NCBI GenBank assembly: GCA_039583875.1
Contig: CM077162.1
Location: 64,415,259 to 64,479,258, forward strand
From: Platanthera guangdongensis
Taxonomy: Eukaryota > Streptophyta > Magnoliopsida > Asparagales > Orchidaceae
Length of the DNA stretch: 64,000 nt
Direction of reading: 5' to 3'
Shown here: piece after piece, positions 11,374-22,150 of the stretch
How positions within the stretch are numbered: position 1 is the stretch's first letter
Layout: every line of letters starts with the position of its first letter
Made by a program: the position numbers and the translations under genes
Notes under the pieces: generated by a model
Database searches by the model: none
The model's input: the letters and a program-made list of their open reading frames with translations, nothing else
What the model was told of the DNA's origin: nothing

Positions 11374-12142
11374 TGGTATCAGAGGGCACGGTCATTTCCT
11401 CCTGATTCTGTGCGCTCTCTGTTGTTCGCGGCTTGTTTTCCGCTTCCTGCGACCTGTTTCGCGACTTGCCTTCTCTTCTGTCCGCTGCCCTATTCGCGCG
11501 GCTTGTTTCTGTCCGCTGCCCTGTTCGCGCGGCTTGCTTCTTCTTGGTTCTCTTCTCCTACTGCTATTTGTCGCAGCGACCTGTTTCCTTGTCGTCGTGC
11601 TCCTTGTTCTTTCTTGCCTCTCCGACTTCCTAGTCGTTGCGGCCTTGTCTCTACCTGCTGCGGACTTCTTCTCCCTGTCCGCTTCTGCTTTCCCCTTTTT
11701 CGCTTGTCTCTATACTCGCGGTTTGCTGCTGTGATCTGCCTGACCGTGCGGGTTGTTCCTATCTCACCTGCATCTTGGTCGCGGTCACCTGCTCTTCTCC
11801 TCTCTTCTGTTCGCTCGGCCTTTTCAGTCCGAGCGACCTCTTCCCCGCTGTGCCTTGTTCTGCTTCCTAGAAGCTCGTGTTCGCGCGGCTTCTTCCCTTT
11901 AACCCGCTGCGGTTTCACGCGGGTTGCTCTCTTTTCCTCTCCTCGCGCCTTTCTCTCTGTTCGCGCGGATTCTTCCTTGTTTGAGCGGCCGCTCTGCCTT
12001 TCTTCCTTTAGCCGCTCCTGCTTGTTAGTCGCCGCGACCTCCTGGTTCAGTCGCGCGGCTTGTGCTCTGCACCTTGGTCGTGGCCCTTCTTGCCGCTGGT
12101 GTGCTGTCACCAAGACCGCTGCAGTTTCTTCTTCCTCCCTTC
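11374..12142 (+). other. Element C PBS and gag-less CT-rich leader
   Basis: The PBS TGGTATCAGAGGG begins directly after the LTR. The next 750 bases, where gag should be, hold no gag or zinc knuckle. Instead the region is pyrimidine-rich and studded with TTCGCGCGGCTTG-like repeats, sharing the GCGCGGCTTG word with the LTR of C. Long open frames on both strands here have Ser/Cys/Arg-biased, repetitive translations and no homology I recognise; I regard them as composition artefacts. Confidence 0.65.
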
Positions 12143-15100
12143 ATGACTTTCATATCCTCCTCCAAGCCATTCGCCTCGGTTGTCACGTCTTCTGGTCGTG
12201 CACACGTTGTTACTCAGGGCAAATGGCTGATCGACACTGGTGCTACGAATCATATGACCGGCCATCTCCCGTGTTTCTCTCTCCTAGAAAAACATGCTCG
12301 CTTGCCCCCGGTTATTCTCGCTGACGGCTCTTCATCACCAGTCCATGGAACAGGGATATTTCATGTCACTCCGTCTCTTCACTTGGCGGATACTCTATAC
12401 GTGCCCCAGTTCCCGTGCAACTTATTATCTGTTATCTCTCTTTGCAAGCAATTACAGTGTTCCGTCATATTTACTTCTACTTCTTGCTCTTTTCTGGATC
12501 CGGACTCCCAATGGACGATTGCTACTGGGACTGAGAGTGGCGGCTTATACTTCCTGGACAACATTTCTGCCTTTTCCACCTTCTCCTCCACCTCCACAGA
12601 TCTTCTCCAATGACATCTCCGCCTTGGTCATGCTCCTCCCCGTCTTCTTCGTCAACTTCTGCCCCACCTTCCTCCTCAAAGTCCTCCGCTCAACTGTGAG
12701 GCCTGTCAGCTTGGCAAGCATCACCGCTCCTCCTTCCCTCCAAAGCACGTTCGTAGCTCTACCCGTCCGTTTGATCTTATCCACTCCGATATCTGGGGTC
12801 CTTCTCCTACACTTACCATTGGTAGGGGTAGTTCCTATTTTGTCACGTTCATTGATGATTTCTCTCGCTGTATGTGGGTGTATCTATTAAAAGATCGCTC
12901 CGAATTATTCTCTGTATGGACATCCTTCTATCTCATGATCAAAACTCAGTTTGGTGTTTCTATCCAAGTTTTTCGATCTGATAATGCCCAAGAATATCTC
13001 AGTCGTGACTTCTCTACATTCTGCATGCAAAATGGGATTCTTCATCAAACTAGTTGTGTCTATACTTCACAACAAAATGGTGTGGCCGAACGCAAAAACG
13101 TCACCTCCTCGATGTCGCTCGCACCTTGATGACCCAGATGCATGTTCCTCGCTCCTATTGGGGCTATGCTGTTCTCCTTGCCTGCTACCTCATCAATCGC
13201 ATTCCCTCCACGGTTCTCCACGGCCAAACCCCGTTCTCCATTTTGTATCCGGGCAAGGAGCCGTTTTCTCTTCCTCTCCAAATCTTTGGATGCACTGCCT
13301 TTGTGCATACCCCTTCTGCCACCCGTGATAAGCTCTCCCCTCGCTCCACCAAATGTGTCTTTCTGGGGTACTCCACCACTCAGAAAGGCTACTGTTGCTT
13401 TGATCCCGTCCTTCGTAAGCAGTTCGTCTCTGCTGACGTCACCTTCTTCGAGAATACCTCCTACTTCTCGATGACTCCTCTCCTCTTCTCCCAGCTTCTG
13501 ATTCTCCTGTCGTTCCCTTCGTTCCCTCGCCTCCTACTACACCGTCTCCACCCCCTCCTCTTCCTCCACCTCTCTCTCTCCCTTCTCCACCACCCTCTCC
13601 CTCATCTCCGCTACCGTCGCTCTCTTCTCCCGGGCCAGCTTTCTCTACCACGGATGCTCCGGATGCCGCGGGCCCGGCTGACCTGGATCTTCCTATAGCT
13701 CTTCGCAAAGGGGTGCGGACGTGTACCTTACACCCCCTTGCTGCTGTTGTTTCCTATGATCGTCTTACCCCTTATCGCAGGGCATTTGCACTGGCTATCT
13801 CTGCCACTGCCACACCCCGCTCCTATCAGGAGGCCCTTGCTATTCCTCACTGGAAGATGGCCATTGATGAGGAAATGGCGACCCTCACTGAGCGGGGTAC
13901 CTGGACTCTTGTTCCTCCTCCCTTCGGTACTGATGTTGTTGGATGTCGCTGGGTCTTTGTGGTCAAATTTAGCCTAGACGGCACTGTGGATCGGTATAAG
14001 GCTCGCCTTGTTGCTAAGGGCTTTACTCAGACCTATGGGGTTGATTACTTTGACACCTTCTCCCATGTGGCTCGTCTCAGCACTATCCGGGTTCTTCTCT
14101 CTGTGGCTGTCAACCGGGATTGGCCGATTTCTCAGCTGGACGTCAAGAATGCCTTCCTTTATGGTGATCTTCAAAAGGCCGTTTACATGGAGCAACCTCC
14201 TGGGTATGTTGCTCAGGGGGAGACACGAGTATGCCGGCTGTAGAAGGCAATTTATGGCCTCAAGCAGAGTCCTCGAGCTTGGTTTGACAAGTTCAGCGGC
14301 ATTGTGGCGGCTGTTGGTTTTGTGCGAAGCTCTGCTGATCACTCTCTCTTTATTCGCAAAACTCCTTCTGGGCTGGTTGTTCTTGCTGTGTACGTCGATG
14401 ATATTCTTCTCACTGGCGATGACCAGGAAGGGGTAGCCCTGACAAAGCGACATCTTCGCCAACATCTGATCACTAAAGATATAGGCTCTCCAAAGTACTT
14501 TTTGGGGATCGAATTCTCTCAGAAGCCCGACTCCTTAGTTCTCTCTCAGTGTAAGTATGCCCTTGATCTTTTAAAAGAGGCAGGATTAACTGGAGCAAAA
14601 CCTGCCCGATGCCCCATGGCTACTGGGGAGGACAAAACCTGGACAGATGATTCGCCTCCTCTTTCAGATAGTTCGCGGTACAGGCGTCTGGTTGGTAAGA
14701 TCATATATCTCACAGTGACCAGACCCGACATTTCCTATGATGTGGGCAAGGTGAGTCAATTCATGCAAGCGCCTAGGGAGTGTCATCTACAGTCCGCCTT
14801 GCGGATCTTGGAGTATGTCAAAGCAGCGCCTGGGAAAGGATTACTTTTTCAGAAGAATGGTCATTTGAGGATTGAAGCCTACTCAGATGCAAGTTATGCT
14901 GATGACAAAGGGGATCGCAAGTCAACCTCAGGTTTTTGCACCTTTGTTGGGGAAATCTGGTGAGCTGGAAGAGCAAGAAGCAGTCTGTTGTCTCCAGGTC
15001 CAGTGCAGAAGCTGAGTATCGCAGTATGGCGTCAACCACTTGTGAGTTGAAATGGTTGCGGGCTCTCATGCTAGATTTAGGAGAGGTGTACAACCATCCT

Positions 15101-15346
15101 CTACCTATGTTCTGTGATAACAAGGCCGCCATATACATCTCCAAAAATCTGATATTCCATGAAAGAACAAAGCACATTGAGGTTGACTGCCATTTCATTC
15201 GTGAAGAGATTTTAAAAGAGCAAATTTGCACTCCGTTTGTCACGTCTGATAAAGAGCTGGCTGACATCTTCACCAAGCCAGTTTCCGCCTCGTTTCTGCA
15301 TGTTTGCGACAAACTGGGCATGATTGATATATATGCTCCAGCTTGA
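12143..15346 (+). pseudogene. Element C pol: protease-integrase-RT-RNase H, broken
   Basis: The first plausible ATG is 12143 (MTFISSSK). Protease WLIDTGATNHMTG lies near 12225. The pre-integrase zinc region (CEACQLGKHH near 12702) and integrase core (DLIHSDIWGPS, FIDDFSRCMWV, RSDNAQEY, QQNGVAERKN) run to about 13110. RVT_2 begins near 13800, with [12 protein letters not shown] near 14135 and YVDDILLTGDD near 14392. RNase H (SDASYADDKGDRKSTSG; ADIFTKPV) ends at 15346. Breaks are an in-frame stop near 12612, a frame change near 13100, another near 13700, a stop at 14241-14243 and a frame change near 14955. The lineage differs from the SIRE group; I do not assign it further. Confidence 0.88.
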
Positions 15347-15353
15347 GGGGGAG
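15345..15353 (+). promoter_or_regulatory. Element C polypurine tract
   Basis: GAGGGGGAG lies immediately before the 3' LTR and is the expected plus-strand priming site for reverse transcription. Confidence 0.8.
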
Positions 15354-15715
15354 TGTTGAAGTTGGTGACCAGGCGGTCTGTCCTGGCGGGTTGAAGACCG
15401 CGCGGTCTGGCGGTTTGACTCGCCGGCTTGTAAACCGGGCGGTCTAGCGATCTTCACAGGCGACCTCTCTGCTTCTCTTGTTGTAGCCGTGCTGTTAGTC
15501 CTTCTGTCTAACCGTGCGGCTTGTGCGGTTTACTTTGTACAGTCCGCTTAGCTTGTAAATTTTTAGTCCCACATCTCTTATTTGTATTCTCTCATCTCTC
15601 CTCCATTCTATATAAGGGAGGGCATACCTTTGTAATAGTTATCTTTTTTGGATAATAAAATTTCTATTATTCAAAAGCTTATCCGCTTGTTCTCTCTTTT
15701 CGCTACTTTCTAACA
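15354..15715 (+). repeat. Element C 3' LTR
   Basis: This 362-bp copy of the 5' LTR has the same TATA box (15609-15615) and ends. It is followed by AAATA, the second copy of the target-site duplication. Confidence 0.92.
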
Positions 15716-16577
15716 AAATATAATATAATTCTCCACGATGGGAGAGTCCAAATTAATGATAAAGCAAAGTACTGAAGAGGACTCCTGCCCGATACATCAA
15801 AATCCTCACTACAAATCACTCAATCAGAGAAGTAAATTTATAATATCTACTAATGGTCGGGACTCACTGTCCCTGCTGGCTAGACTCCTGTGCTAGACTG
15901 CCCCGTCTCCATGCGCACCGACCTCTGGGGTTGTATCTCCTGGTTCGTCTCTATGATCCCCTAAAATGATTTGGTCAACGACCGTTTGTCTAGAAGACTA
16001 AGTCCTATCATTGTTGGGTTTTTTGGGGATGGCACAACGCTTGTACACGCAGCGGAAATAGAATAAGAAAAACACAAACCTGTTCAGATCTAGCAATATT
16101 CGTGAATCAAGAAGTAAAGCGTACAGTAATAAAAATACCTTTGAGGGATTGAGTCAGAACTCAACCTAGATGCTCCAAAAAAATCAGGTCGGCCACATAG
16201 CGGCTAGAGTCTCGGAGCAGAAAGTATATTTGCGCCTCTACAGTAATCCACACAATCGGGAGAACCCACAGCAACTTGTCACACAACCTCTAGGTCGGCA
16301 AAGGACACTCAGCATCTCCACAGACTGCTAAATCCGTTGTAGGAGAGGCGGCGGCGAGACTCACCGGGATCGTGATTGGAATCGGCGACAGGATTGGCAA
16401 AACTTTTCCGTCAGGTTTCTAAGTTTTCTTCTTATCGCACAGTATCGACTCGTATGCAGAAAGAAACCAACCATCACCAGAAAACCCTAAAACATCTTAT
16501 TTATATCCCAGGAGATATATACAGCAAGTCAACATTTGACTCAGCATGGTCATTCATCTAACTAAGCTCGACGAAAA

Positions 16578-16870
16578 ATTCGTCGAACTCAACTCGATGA
16601 AATTTACGCCAAAGGCCAGAACGTAGAACACATTCATCGAACTCAGCTCGATGAAATCTATGCCAAAGGCCAGAATGTCGAACACATTCGTCGAACGAAG
16701 CTCAATGAAATCTGCGCCAAAGGACAGAACGTCGAACTGGATTCTTCGAATGCAGATCGATGAAATCTACGCCATAGGCCAGAACGTCAAACTTCATTCG
16801 TCGAACTCAGCTCGATGGAATCTGCGCCACAGGCCAGTACGTCAAACTTCATTCGTCGAACGACGTTGAG
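16578..16870 (-). repeat. 54-55-bp tandem repeat in LTR K
   Basis: Unit starts marked by ATTCGTCGAAC or close variants fall at 16578, 16632, 16686, 16741, 16796 and 16851. Each unit carries an imperfect palindrome TTCGTCGAAC...GCTCGATGAA followed by GCGCCAAAGGCCAGAACGTC. Copies differ by several substitutions each. Confidence 0.85.
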
Positions 16871-17260
16871 TGAATACAATACACTCAATGCCTAAGAGCT
16901 AGATCCGCCAGGTAAACCCTTTACTCAATAAAGGCGTTGAGTGGACTCGACTCACTTAATGCTTAAGTGTGACAGTCAATGTACTCAACGCACTCAACAC
17001 CAACATTCATAGAGTTAACACTTAACCCATGAAACCGTTGACTGGACTCAACGCTCTCAATGCTTTCTGCCCGATGGCATCGAGTGAGCTAAACACACTC
17101 AACGCTTTTAGCCCGATGACATTGAGTGAGCTAAAGACACTCAACGTCTAATGCCATAAAATCTTACAACCTCCATGGCGTTGAGTGAACTAAACACACT
17201 CAACGTCTTCAGCCTCATAGCATTGAGTGAGCTAAACAAACTCAACGCCATGTACCTTAG
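16865..17260 (-). repeat. GTTGAGTG / CACTCAAC inverted repeats in LTR K
   Basis: At least eight half-palindromes GCGTTGAGTG or CATTGAGTG alternate with CACTCAACG or CACTCAATG at 20-60-bp spacing, for example 16933-16962 and 17177-17207. The same word family dominates the LTRs of E and G and is also in the gypsy D LTR. Confidence 0.8.
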
Positions 17261-17431
17261 AATATTTTCAGCCCCTTTTAAATATCCTTCAACTAATCAT
17301 ATGAGCTAAATAATACAGATCCAATCTCCCAATTTCTCCACAATCTTATGTGCGACCCTGATAGGCTCATATTGAGTTGGCAGTGAGGCTATATGCTTGA
17401 TAACTTTCAGATCACTGTGGTTGCACCAACA

Positions 17432-17809
17432 GTCTCCCACTTGATCTATAAAGTATCAAACAAAAGCTTCACAAATAATGTGCGGCATCTAGCAATACAT
17501 CATTGCTTCCCAAATAGTTAGAGTTTATAAAAATCAAAAGGCATTGTGACCAATGTTACAGTGTTGTCATTTCCCTTAGTCCCTGATATCTGGATAGAAC
17601 TAGAGGTATAGACCGTGTCACCCTCATAAATGTTCAATCCCAGTTTCTTGATCTAGAATGGACATGTAGAAAATTTGTGAGCCCAATATCATATATTGAC
17701 TCAACCAAGCATAGCCATGCACTTCTTAGTCCCATTCCATCAAGGGGCCTCATGGATGCAACTCCTGTCATATAGGGGACAAATCTCATTTGTGCTCACA
17801 TGCAAACAC
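17432..17809 (-). other. Internal remnant of element K, non-coding
   Basis: These 378 bases follow the K polypurine tract on the minus strand. I see no open frame or domain. The opening TCTCCCACTTGATC and the overall style resemble untranslated 3' internal sequence of plant copia-like or non-autonomous elements, but I cannot identify it. It is cut off at 17810 by LTR L. Confidence 0.4.
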
Positions 17810-18925
17810 TGAAAGTCCACCTAGTGTCAACTACCTTCACCTATGGGGGGGAATAGGTGACGTGCAGCTTTTTTGCAGAATTAAAATTGTACCTGCACAA
17901 GAAAACAAAACAGCACAGCACAGAAAGGACACAAGCAATTTATATTGGTTCCCCGATTTGGGTACATCAACTTTCCCCTTCGACCTATCTCCCAACCAGG
18001 GACGACTCGGTCACTTCACCAACAGGATTGAAATCCAATCCTTGCACTAACGGAAGGAACCCTTCCACACGTAGGAGTCAACACTCCCACAACACGGGTT
18101 GCACCCAACCCTTACAACTAGGAACCAATGTTCCTTTACAACAAAAATGAAAATAGAATGTACAAGAAATACAAACAACTTTTGGTGACTAAGGTGTCCC
18201 TCTTCGTTCGATGACGTGTTCTTGAAGTCAACGAAGAGTCCACAACCCTAAATCTCACTTGGAGACAATCTCCCCGAAACCGGCGGCGACAAGAAGGGCG
18301 GCAGCTTGGTTCTCAAAATCGGCGGCGACAATGGAGTGTAGCGGCTGGTCTTTGGAGATTCAATCTCATAGCAAAGCTAGCAAGGTCTTCCAACGGTCAC
18401 ACTAGGATCGATCGTCTCGATCGATTCGGAAGGGGAAGGTTTTCCCGATCAACGAATCAAGAGACAAAGGATCTCTGGTTAGACGCGTGAGACGCTGTGC
18501 TCGGCTGAGCTTCTGTCGTAGGGAGATCTAGAAGCAACCACGATCAAAGCCGGCGATCTACTTGCACGAGCGGCGACGGCGGCGGAGCTGGTTTCGCTAT
18601 CTAGGTCAAGGTCGGCGGCTCGGCTTCATTTTTCTGTGTGTCTATACTGTTCAAAAATACACGAGTATTTATACAGTAGAATATTCCTTTATGACCATTG
18701 TGGGTCCTACCAACAAGAAACCCTAAGCCCGGTTCAAAATAGCGCCAGCGGCTGAGTCCGGTACAGCGGGTTCCAGAATTCGCCGAAGGCAAAATCGGCG
18801 AGAATCGAAGGTGATTCTCGACGAGTCGGCGAGAATCAGCCAGTGATTCTCGACGATTTGGCGAGAATCACTAGTGATTCTCGCCGAATCACTTGATGAT
18901 TCTCGACGATTTGGCGAGAATCACT
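17810..18925 (-). mobile_element. LTR L, SIRE-type 3' LTR, truncated in U3
   Basis: It starts TGAAAGTCCACC in plus view, as do the LTRs of J and G, and has the GGGGGGGAATAGGTGA block typical of this group. The anchor inverted repeat GGTTCCCC...GGGTAC lies at 17947-17965. An array of variable short hairpins occupies 17990-18134. At 18790-18925, TTCTCGACGATTTGGCGAGAATC repeats form overlapping palindromes. The LTR then joins directly to the RNase H end of a copia pol, so part of U3 and the 3' untranslated region has been deleted. Confidence 0.75.
17990..18134 (-). repeat. Variable-stem hairpin array in LTR L
   Basis: Six short perfect stems follow each other at 20-35-bp spacing: TCCC/GGGA (17990-18002), GGATT/AATCC (18025-18041), GGAAGG/CCTTCC (18052-18066), GGAGT/ACTCC (18074-18087), GGGTT/AACCC (18096-18111) and GGAAC/GTTCC (18121-18134). 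Stem sequences differ but each is self-complementary. See findings. Confidence 0.85.
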
Positions 18926-19114
18926 AGTCCTTGTTCTCCACGTGCTCCCGAATGAAGTGGAAGCGCACTTCAATATGCTTCATTCTGCTGTGCGATACCA
19001 GATTGTTGGCAATTGCAATTGCACTGGAGGAGTCGCAGTACATTGGTACTTCCTTGAACTGAAGGGCGTAGTCGGCTAACTGGTTTCTGATCCATAGGAG
19101 TTGTGGGCAACAAC
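18926..19114 (-). pseudogene. Copia RNase H C-terminal stub (element L)
   Basis: On the minus strand this reads the end of a copia RNase H: LLWIRNQLADYALQ, MYCDSSSAIAIANNLVSHS, KHIEVRFHFIREHVE, then a stop just inside the LTR L junction. The 5' side of the fragment was severed by insertion of gypsy D at 19115. It is closest in style to SIRE-group pol as in A, E and J. It is certainly non-functional. Confidence 0.85.
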
Positions 19115-22100
19115 TGTAACGCCCCCGGTTTTTCTGTGTTTTGTTTGATTTTGGATTGGCGTTACGATGACGCATTTCCGGCCCTTCGCCGTTGTAGAGC
19201 GCGGTCCTAGCTCTGTAGGTTCCTTGTGTAGCCTGGTTGTAGCCAGTTGGCAAGTTTCCCCAGCTAGCCGGAGTCTGTTTTGGTGACTCGGTTGGGCCTC
19301 TTAGGGAAATGCTTGCGTTTTGGCTTCGGGAGGTGTTAGCCCGAGTGTTCGATCGTCGGATGTTGTTTTCGACCTCGCCGTTGTTTTCGTGGCTCGGTTG
19401 TTTAGCTACGGTGCGAGTTTTGGTCGAAATCCGAGATCGTTTGCCTTCGCGTCGTTTCGGCGTTGTTTTGTTAGCTGCATGTTTGTAATGTTTGCTGTGC
19501 TGTGCGTGGCCGTTGTGGCTGAGCTTGTAGGCAGGTGCCTTGTCTCTTCTTGGCTAGGTATTAGCAGGTTTCTTTTTCTGTGTAAGTTTGGGTGACACGG
19601 CCTGGGTCTCGCCCGTGACCCAGGGCGTGCCGTGCTCGGGTAGAGCTCCCGTTTCTCCAGTCGACGAATTTTTGGTCAACAGGGTTTTTTGTAGGAACAC
19701 GGCCGTGACACGGGCGTGTCACGGGCGTGTCCCCCTTCGGTTCGTCGAGCTGCGCTCGATTGTCGTCAGGCGGTGTTTAGTGAGAACACGGCCCTGTCAC
19801 GGGCATGGCGTGTCGAACACGGGCGTGACATTGGGGTGTGTCTCTTTGTTCGATGATCGGCGCTCCACGATCGTCAGGCGGTGTTCGAGTTGGTACACGG
19901 CCTGTGACACGGCGTGTCACAGGGCGTGTCCCTTGCTTCGTCGAGCAGAGCTCGACTTTCGTCGAGTGGGTAAGTGTGTGAGTACACGCCCCGTGACACG
20001 GGCGTGTCGGGCCGTGTCACGGGCGTGTCTTGGGCGTGTTCCGTACTTTTTCCTGAAATCATCTTTTGTTGCCATGAACTGCTTTTCCTCCTCATTTTTC
20101 ATCATTCCCGAGTCTGGAGAGCTTCCAGCGGAAGGGTTTTGAGAGGAGGCGGTGGTTGTTTTGGACGGCGATTTCGGGAAGGTTAGAGCCCGTTTTCTCG
20201 TGTGATCGCGGATTCGGCTTGCTCTCGGCTAGATCTTCCCTTCCATGTAAGTTTTTCTTGATTTAGGGTTCGATTCCAGGAGTTTCTAAATATCTGATTT
20301 CTTCTTCCCTCAAGTTTCAGCTTTGGTCTTCTAGGTGGCCGATCTTGCCGCCGGAGCCAAGCCGTGGTGCGGCTGTGGTTGTTTTTTTTTCCGAAGAGGT
20401 AGAGGCAAGTGGCCCCTTGCCCTTGCCAAATTTATTTCTAACCCATGATCTGTTTTTATTTCTTGTGCATAAGCTCTGTTCTCCTTGTTTTTCCTCCCTA
20501 GGGCAGCAGGTTGAATTATTTCATCAAACTTCTAATCAAGTGCTGATTCTTTATTTCTTTTTTCTGGAATTTTAATCAATGTCCTCTTTTTGTCGGATGT
20601 TTAGTGTCCAGTGGGTAGCTAGAGTTAGGGTGAGGTTGCTGTTAGTTATAGTTTAGGGTTAGCTACGGTAGCTCCGAGTAGTTAGGACGGAACGGAGGGT
20701 TGGGATTAAATCTCCAACTCTCTGTTCTCGCGCATGAGAGGGCTTAGGCTGCGATTTTAGCAAGACTTACGTTTACCCTAAGTGGAAAGCGCTGACAGCG
20801 TCGAGTGAGCCGAGCTCACTCAACGCCGTCACCTAGCTTAGGACTTGCGGCTAAGTATTTTTAGGCGTCAGGTGAGTGGAGTTTACTCAACGCTGTGTCG
20901 AGTGGGCTCGACATTTCTGTCTTGAGTTCATGTGTACCTTAGGATTGTTAGTGTGACTTTTCCCTTCCTTTAGGGGGTGGTATTGGGTGTTCGGCAAATT
21001 TTTGCTTGTCGACTCTTGGTTGTGGCAGTGGTGGAGTTTTAGTGGCCTCTCGAGGGGTGGATTTTGATGTGGAGAGCTGTGGCCACCGCCTTTTTGCCCC
21101 GGTTTGGGTTGGTGTGTGGGACCCTAAAGCTGCCACTGGCGACCCCTTAGCCCTTTTTGTTGGATCTGATTTTGGTTATGTATTCAGATCCATGTTTTTG
21201 ACCACTGCCACTTACCCACGTATTAGGAATGTTAGACTCTTTCGTTGAGCTTGTTGCTTTTATTGCTCGCACTTGGTGTGCTTTGCTGTGCTTTAGACAG
21301 TGCTCTTTTCTTACTATCATGCTCTTTCTTTTGCTTATAGCAGCTTGTTGTCGGGTTGGTAAACCCTTCTTTTTGCTCTTAACTCTAATGCTTTATTTAC
21401 ACTTTTGATTATTTCCTTGCTGAGGTGTTCTTTTCTTGAATGCCTCAGGTCCAGGTTGTAGCCGGTTCAGCGGCTAGTTCTTTTGGAGGGGCTGGTTTGC
21501 GGCCTCTTGGGTAGCTGAGACAGCTGATCCCGATTCTGTGAGGTAGTTCTTTACTTTTCTGTATAGACATACATACTCACCAGTGGGTTCGTGTCAGGTT
21601 ATTGGCGCCCACTGGTGGCTTCTTGCGATGCTGGGTATGAACTTAAACTGCTGTTTTTGCCTATTAGTGGTTGTTTACTTGTTTCTGGGAAGGATTTTTG
21701 CTAGGTTGCATGTTAGATATTTTAAACCCTAAAAGCATTATTATATGTATATCATGCATAGCATAATTATAAAACAAAGTCACTATATTTTCTTAGCGTA
21801 AAAAGACTACCTTTTTATATCTATTATATTCACTTAGAGTCGTGCATAGCATGAGTTGTCCCTCGGGGACACTTATGCTCACTAAGGTGTCAACTTAATT
21901 GAACCAAACTATTTTCTGCTGCGTGTGCTTATACTTTTAATTGTGGACTAGCTGATCCACCGTGCCGAGGGATACGGCCAATCAACATAACTGCTTTCCT
22001 TTCATAATTAATCAACGATTTTTCTTAAAATTTAAGGTGTGGAGTTTTGCCTGAGCGTGTGCAGTTATCCCCTGCACGACGTGGCATCACGACACGCGTT

Positions 22101-22150
22101 TTCTCTAGCTCTGATACGATTTAATCGTTGAGAAAATGCGGGTTGTGACA
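19115..22150 (+). repeat. Element D 5' LTR (3036 bp)
   Basis: It runs TGTAACGCCCCCGG...GGTTGTGACA. The portion 19590-20040 is an array of GC-rich palindromes (GACACGGGCGTGTC and CACGGCCGTG) alternating with TCGTCGAGC-type units. A near-perfect inverted repeat GCGTCGAGTGAG...CTCACTCAACGC lies at 20798-20826. Open frames of up to 184 codons within the palindrome array are repetitive and not convincing genes. Confidence 0.9.

Larger units (their letters stand above)
11012..15715 (+). mobile_element. Element C: complete-length copia without gag
   Basis: This 4704-bp Ty1/copia element has two 362-bp LTRs (11012-11373 and 15354-15715), both TGTTGAAG...TTCTAACA. The target-site duplication AAATA is exact (11007-11011 and 15716-15720). 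A PBS and a polypurine tract are present. The LTRs differ at fewer than ten positions by eye, so insertion is fairly recent. The coding part starts at protease; gag is absent. It lies inside the 5' LTR of gypsy B. Confidence 0.93.
10817..16010 (-). mobile_element. Element B 5' LTR, split by element C
   Basis: The LTR of gypsy B starts (plus-strand view) at TGTAAGACCC, 10817. It is interrupted at 11011 by element C, resumes at 15721 after the duplicated AAATA, and ends CCTATCA at 16010. Joined, it is about 485 bp with TG...CA ends. No second copy is present because the 3' half of B is missing, so its boundaries rest on the adjacent PBS and on the terminal dinucleotides. Confidence 0.7.
16012..17431 (-). 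mobile_element. LTR K, 1420-bp copia-type 3' LTR
   Basis: In plus-strand view it runs TGTTGGGTTTT...GCACCAACA with TG...CA ends. A purine-rich tract on the minus strand (GATCAAGTGGGAGAC, 17446-17432) abuts the right end, so this is the 3' LTR of a minus-strand element. It holds two internal repeat blocks: a 54-55-bp tandem repeat with TCGTCGA palindromes (16578-16870) and a block of CACTCAACG inverted repeats (16870-17260). Its second LTR is not in the window. Confidence 0.7.

Noticed and set aside
11490..12113. A 207-codon open frame on the minus strand inside element C, Arg/Glu/Lys-rich.
   Set aside because: It is antisense to a CT-rich repeat block, has biased repetitive composition and no recognisable domain; it is best explained by low-complexity sequence.
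16578..16870. Regular repeats that superficially resemble a CRISPR array (also 40640-41590).
   Set aside because: The context is a plant LTR, units are degenerate, spacers are themselves repeated and no cas genes are present.
19588..20142. A 184-codon open frame inside the D LTR.
   Set aside because: Its translation is a repetition of the palindrome array in one frame. The homologous frame in the 3' LTR is broken, so no coding constraint is visible.
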